From: an uncultured Oscillospiraceae bacterium
GTDB lineage: Bacteria; Bacillota; Clostridia; Oscillospirales; Oscillospiraceae
Assembly (NCBI GenBank): GCA_934589225.1
Contig: CAKTNS010000003.1
Span: 61,829 to 125,828 of the forward strand
Reading direction: 5' to 3'
DNA: 64,000 nucleotides
Made by a program: the position numbers and the translations under genes
In this document: positions 61,043 to 64,000 of the stretch, piece after piece
How positions within the stretch are numbered: position 1 is the first letter of the stretch
How the letters are laid out: each line of letters starts with the position of its first letter
Notes under the pieces: model-generated
What the model was told of the DNA's origin: nothing
The model's database searches: none
What the model saw: only the letters and a program-made list of their open reading frames with translations

Positions 61043-61227
61043 GTTTTGGTTTCTGAATCCGTTCCGTATGAGCAATGCCCCAGGGCCATTGCCGACAACC
61101 CGGAAAACGCTTCCGACATATGAGGCTTTTCTCCTATATTTCAAAGTTGTGGTAGACTGGCTCTGGGCTTTGTGGTATTATTGAAATATGAAAACAGATC
61201 AGCAAATCGGAATTTGTGGAGGAGTAT

Positions 61228-61662
61228 ATGGACTGGTTAAATATATTCGGACTGGTAATGATTGCAGTCATTATGATACCCAATATCATTTTTGCAATTA
61301 GATGCAAAGAGGGTTTTGAAAACAAATGGAGCAATAAATTTATTGAGGTTGCAGAACAGATAGGAAGGTTTGGCTGCTTTGGTTTTATGATAATCAACAT
61401 TCCCGGAACATGGTTCGGGTGGTGGTCTGACGAAGCATTTGCCATATACCTTATTGTGGATACAATATTAGTAGTGTTATATTGTGCAATTTGGATAATT
61501 TGCTTTAAGAAGAGCAGCATATTCAGAGCACTGGCGCTATCTGTTATTCCTTCAGTTTTGTTCTTGTTTAGTGGAATTATGAGCCGGTCAATTCTGTTGC
61601 TTATCGCAGCAATATTGTTTGCACCAAGCCATATTCTGCTTTCGTATAAGAACGAAAAATGA
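61228..61662 (+). CDS. Hypothetical four-helix membrane protein
   Basis: 144 residues from ATG 61228 with GGAGGAG upstream; about four membrane segments with Trp/Phe-rich loops (NIPGTWFGWWSDEAF). AT-richer than neighbours, suggesting recent acquisition. Function unknown. Confidence 0.68.
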   Translation: MDWLNIFGLVMIAVIMIPNIIFAIRCKEGFENKWSNKFIEVAEQIGRFGCFGFMIINIPGTWFGWWSDEAFAIYLIVDTILVVLYCAIWIICFKKSSIFRALALSVIPSVLFLFSGIMSRSILLLIAAILFAPSHILLSYKNEK

Positions 61663-61772
61663 TATTAGTTATATTCAAGTTTGTCAAGCTGACACACCGA
61701 AACCGAATACCGAAAATCCAGCCTTTGGCCCGGGCCGTGTGCGTAAGCCACTGGGAAGGTGCGTGTTGGTGT

Positions 61773-61990
61773 TTTATTTTCTGTATCTGGTCGTCGAGAC
61801 GGGCGGAGAAGGAGGGATTTGGTACACTATGGTGTTGATGCCGTCTAGCCGACATCAAGCAACGCGCCCCCGGAGAGACGCTTTATTTTCTGTATCTGGT
61901 CGTCGGGGCGGGCGGAGAAGGAGGGATTTGGTACACTATGGTGTTGATGCCGCAAGATAGCATCAAGCAACGCTCCCCCGGAGCGTTGCT
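61773..61990. repeat. Two 109-base tandem repeats carrying the tRNA-Ser 3' end
   Basis: Each unit runs TTTATTTTCTGTATCTGG..., GGCGGAGAAGGAGGGATTTG (the 3' end of tRNA-Ser), GTACACTATGGTGTTGATGC and CATCAAGCAACGC with a C-rich stretch; units begin near 61773 and 61882, exactly 109 bases apart. A third copy of the tRNA end is the actual tRNA at 62063. Confidence 0.8.
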
Positions 61991-62020
61991 TTTGATTGTT
62001 CAAATTCCTCCTAGCCGCCA

Positions 62021-62058
62021 AAAGAAAGAACCCCACCCTATGGGTGAGGTTCTTTCTT
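62021..62058 (-). terminator. Terminator of tRNA-Ser
   Basis: AAAGAAAGAACC pairs with GGTTCTTTCTTT; on the reverse strand the second arm itself ends T-rich. Directly downstream of the tRNA. Confidence 0.82.
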
Positions 62059-62062
62059 TTGG

Positions 62063-62151
62063 CGGAGAAGGAGGGATTTGAACCCTCGATACCCTTTTGG
62101 GGTATACACGATTTCCAATCGTGCGCGCTCGGCCAGCTACGCGACTTCTCC
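62063..62151 (-). tRNA. tRNA-Ser (GGA)
   Basis: 89 nt on the reverse strand. Acceptor GGAGAAG pairs with CTTCTCC, discriminator G, anticodon loop TTGGAAA gives GGA, long variable arm TATACCCCAAAAGGGTAT, T-loop TTCAAAT. CCA not encoded. Confidence 0.95.
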
Positions 62152-62193
62152 ATGTGCGTTGCCCGCTTCTTGCCGTCTCAAGACAGCTTGTGT

Positions 62194-62222
62194 ATTATAC
62201 TATAGCTTCTTCCGTTTGTCAA
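62194..62222 (-). promoter_or_regulatory. Promoter of tRNA-Ser
   Basis: Consensus TTGACA (62217-62222), 17-base spacer, consensus TATAAT (62194-62199) on the reverse strand. Confidence 0.92.
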
Positions 62223-62300
62223 CCGTTTTCTTGGAAAACTCCGAATAAATCCTCTGGGCCTGGGGTGCGGAGATTTTTGCCTGTTGGCTTTGCGCGTTCC

Positions 62301-62329
62301 TTGATTTTCCGGGAGGTAAATGCTATAAT
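62301..62329 (+). promoter_or_regulatory. Promoter of the MFS transporter gene
   Basis: TTGATT (62301-62306), 17-base spacer, TATAAT (62324-62329). Confidence 0.8.
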
Positions 62330-62371
62330 GGGCAAAAATAGAAAGGTCGGGTCGGCAAAAGCCGGGGATTT

Positions 62372-63604
62372 ATGAAGCATCTATCCAAATTTTTGGACCA
62401 ATACCGGCATTTGAGCCGGGAAATTTATGTACTTTTCTGGGGGCGCACCGTCACTAGCATGGGGGCCCTGATCTGGCCGCTGCTGACGCTGATCCTCAAA
62501 AACAAACTGGGCTATGCCGCCACCACCATTGCTCTCATTACCATGGTCATGGGCTTTATCCAGTTTCCCATGATGCTGTTGGGCGGCAAACTGGCGGACA
62601 GCCACAACCGCAAGCACATCATCGTCCTGTGTGACCTGGTGACGGTGGCCTGCTACATCATCGCTGGATTCATTCCCCTGAGTTGGAAATCCATTGCCCT
62701 ATTCTATATCGCCGGTGTCTTTGCCACCATCGAGGGTCCCGCCTATGATGCGCTGGTGGCAGACCTCAGCGACAGCGACTCCCGGGAACAGGCCTACAGT
62801 CTGCAATACCTGGGCCTGAACCTGGGGCTGGTGCTGGCCCCCACCCTGGGGGGATTTCTCTTTGAAAACTACCTTTGGCTGGCCTTTCTCATTACCGCCG
62901 GGGCCACCTTCTCCTCTACCCTGCTGATTTTGCTGTTCGTCAAGCGGCTGCGAGTGGAGAAGACCCATGTGAGCCAGTATGAAAAGACCCGGGAGGGTGT
63001 CAGTGCTTTTGCGGTGCTTCGGGAGCGGAAAAGCCTCATCGTCTACGCCCTGCTGGGGGGCTTTGGCGGCATTGTTTACGGCCAGTTCAACTATCTGCTG
63101 CCCCTCAACATGGAGGCCCTTTACGGGGCCAAGGGAGCGGAGATTTTCGGGCTTCTCACCAGCGTCAACGCCCTGACGGTGATCATCGCCACCCCTGTGA
63201 TCTCCACCTTCTTAGGGGGCATCCGGGATGTGCGAAAAATTCTTCTGGGGGAAACCCTCATCGTTCTGGGCCTGTTTGGCTACCGGTTCGTCCAGATGCA
63301 GATGGTCCTCTACTTTGTGCTGATGGTCCTTTTCACCCTGGGAGAGGTCTTCAACACCCTGGGCACACAGCCCTACATGACCCGCCGGGTACCCTCTACC
63401 CACTGGGGCCGGATCCAGTCCTTTGCCAGCATTGTATCCAGCCTCTTTTCCAGCTTCGGCAATCTCTGCATCGGCCGCATTCTGGACAGTCGGGGCTTTG
63501 ATGCCGCCTGGCTCACCGTGGGCCTTGCCGGTACCATGGTCATCACCCTGGCCGCCCTTCTGACCCTCACCGACAAAAAGCAGTTTCCGCTGCTGTATCA
63601 ATAA
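62372..63604 (+). CDS. MFS transporter
   Basis: 410 residues, about twelve membrane segments. The loop between helices 2 and 3 reads GGKLADSHNRKHIIV, the MFS motif A. Similar to multidrug-efflux or unknown-substrate members; the substrate cannot be read. Ribosome site is weak (GGGGAT). Confidence 0.88.
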   Translation: MKHLSKFLDQYRHLSREIYVLFWGRTVTSMGALIWPLLTLILKNKLGYAATTIALITMVMGFIQFPMMLLGGKLADSHNRKHIIVLCDLVTVACYIIAGFIPLSWKSIALFYIAGVFATIEGPAYDALVADLSDSDSREQAYSLQYLGLNLGLVLAPTLGGFLFENYLWLAFLITAGATFSSTLLILLFVKRLRVEKTHVSQYEKTREGVSAFAVLRERKSLIVYALLGGFGGIVYGQFNYLLPLNMEALYGAKGAEIFGLLTSVNALTVIIATPVISTFLGGIRDVRKILLGETLIVLGLFGYRFVQMQMVLYFVLMVLFTLGEVFNTLGTQPYMTRRVPSTHWGRIQSFASIVSSLFSSFGNLCIGRILDSRGFDAAWLTVGLAGTMVITLAALLTLTDKKQFPLLYQ

Positions 63605-63619
63605 CCCGAACAAGGGGCC

Positions 63620-63697
63620 TCATCTCTGACTGGGGCCCCCGTCGGTTTCTTCGAAGATCAGATCGTCCAGATCTCCCAATACCATACCTGCATTCAT
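63620..63697 (-). CDS. Possible 25-residue acidic peptide
   Basis: An open frame (MNAGMVLGDLDDLIFEETDG, then GPSQR) with a strong AAAGGAGG ten bases before the ATG at 63697. No hydrophobic part. Small, and may be a leader or functional micropeptide. No matching terminator seen. Confidence 0.4.
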   Translation of the reverse strand: MNAGMVLGDLDDLIFEETDGGPSQR

Positions 63698-63772
63698 CAC
63701 GGCACATCCTCCTTTCTCGCAAACTATTGGACAGTATATGATATTCGCCCCGAGAATTGTGCCGATTTTTGC

Positions 63773-63801
63773 TTGACATTCCAAAAAAACTTCTGTAGAA
63801 T
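63773..63801 (+). promoter_or_regulatory. Promoter of the right-edge tRNA-like region
   Basis: Consensus -35 TTGACA (63773-63778), 17-base spacer, -10 TAGAAT (63796-63801), pointing into the tRNA-like sequence. Confidence 0.85.
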
Positions 63802-63892
63802 AGATAAGTCTCGTATCCCAGGCCGCAATGCGGCAAGGATACCGCCCTCTAAAGCGCCCAAATCTTGGGCCCTTCTTTCATATGTATTCCAT

Positions 63893-63966
63893 GCGCCAAT
63901 AGCTCAGCTGGATAGAGCGTCCCCCTCCTAAGCGGCAGATTGTTCGATTCCTTCGAGCAGTAAAAA
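63893..63966 (+). pseudogene. Degenerate tRNA-Arg (CCT)-like sequence
   Basis: GCGCCAA start, D-arm TAGCTCAGCTGGATAGAGC and loop CTCCTAA (anticodon CCT) look like tRNA-Arg. But the anticodon stem has two mismatches, the T-stem two and the 3' acceptor strand (expected TTGGCGC) reads AGTAAAA. So the 3' half is damaged. It may still be transcribed from the consensus promoter upstream. A second CTCAGTAGCTCAG begins at the window edge. Confidence 0.65.
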
Positions 63967-64000
63967 TTGCATAAATCTTAAAAATGTCTCAGTAGCTCAG

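Noticed and set aside
61619..61960. 113-codon forward frame over the 109-base repeats
   Set aside because: Repeat sequence without a ribosome site.

Overview
The window comes from a GC-rich, spore-forming Clostridia bacterium, most likely an Oscillospiraceae-type gut anaerobe. The main reasons are a complete eight-gene spoIIIA operon, an FtsK/SpoIIIE translocase, ECF-transporter ATPases, a ClpE-type unfoldase, Firmicute sigma-A promoters with 16-17 base spacers, strong AGGAGG ribosome sites and Firmicute-type leaders (6S RNA, L10 leader, cobalamin riboswitch). No species can be named from sequence alone. The forward strand carries long antisense shadow frames over real reverse-strand genes because of the high GC content.

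Layout: 1-7.5 kb, reverse strand: a translocase cut by the window edge, a UppP-like protein without key residues, and spoIIIAH to spoIIIAA. 7.6-13.3 kb: small membrane, lipo- and regulatory proteins, an LCP cell-wall ligase, a four-cluster ferredoxin and an OMP-decarboxylase-like protein without its catalytic motif. 13.4-22.8 kb, reverse: ClpE, TruA, ECF module EcfT-A2-A1, a methyltransferase and a class A penicillin-binding protein with an inserted zinc ribbon. 23.2-26.7 kb: DUF1292 protein, 6S RNA, a parvulin-type foldase, two half-size TauE proteins and RuvX. 27.0-32.9 kb: rpmG-secE-nusG-rplK-rplA, a 2.5 kb AT-richer insertion holding two lipoproteins and a PadR pair, then the L10 leader and rplJ-rplL. 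33-41 kb: a membrane protein, tRNA-Pro with tandem copies of its own 3' end, a GH13 enzyme, two sugar/vitamin kinases and a large secreted leucine-rich-repeat protein. 41.4-49.9 kb: DJ-1-mltG-U32, a zinc/manganese-type ABC importer with TrmO, and a split chromate-type transporter.

The most unusual region is 50.0-56.9 kb. A strong promoter and a cobalamin riboswitch with its own terminator point at the 3' end of a convergent LysR gene, with no co-oriented gene immediately behind. LysR is divergent from a tightly coupled five-gene operon: a NifH-like reductase, a single NifD/NifK-like component, and a lipoprotein, permease and ATPase of the FecBCD/BtuFCD importer type. I read this as a nitrogenase-like reductase coupled to uptake of its substrate, plausibly a corrinoid or other metal-tetrapyrrole, but the substrate is not shown by the sequence. 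No nif biosynthesis genes are present, so nitrogen fixation is not implied.

56.8-64 kb: an M23-type protein, a Dus enzyme, a TtcA-like thiolase, rplM-rpsI, tRNA-Ser with tandem copies of its 3' end, an MFS transporter, and at the right edge a degenerate arginine-tRNA-like sequence behind a consensus promoter. Several terminators double as ribosome sites or start regions of the next gene, and a palindromic interspersed repeat occurs twice directly after terminators.
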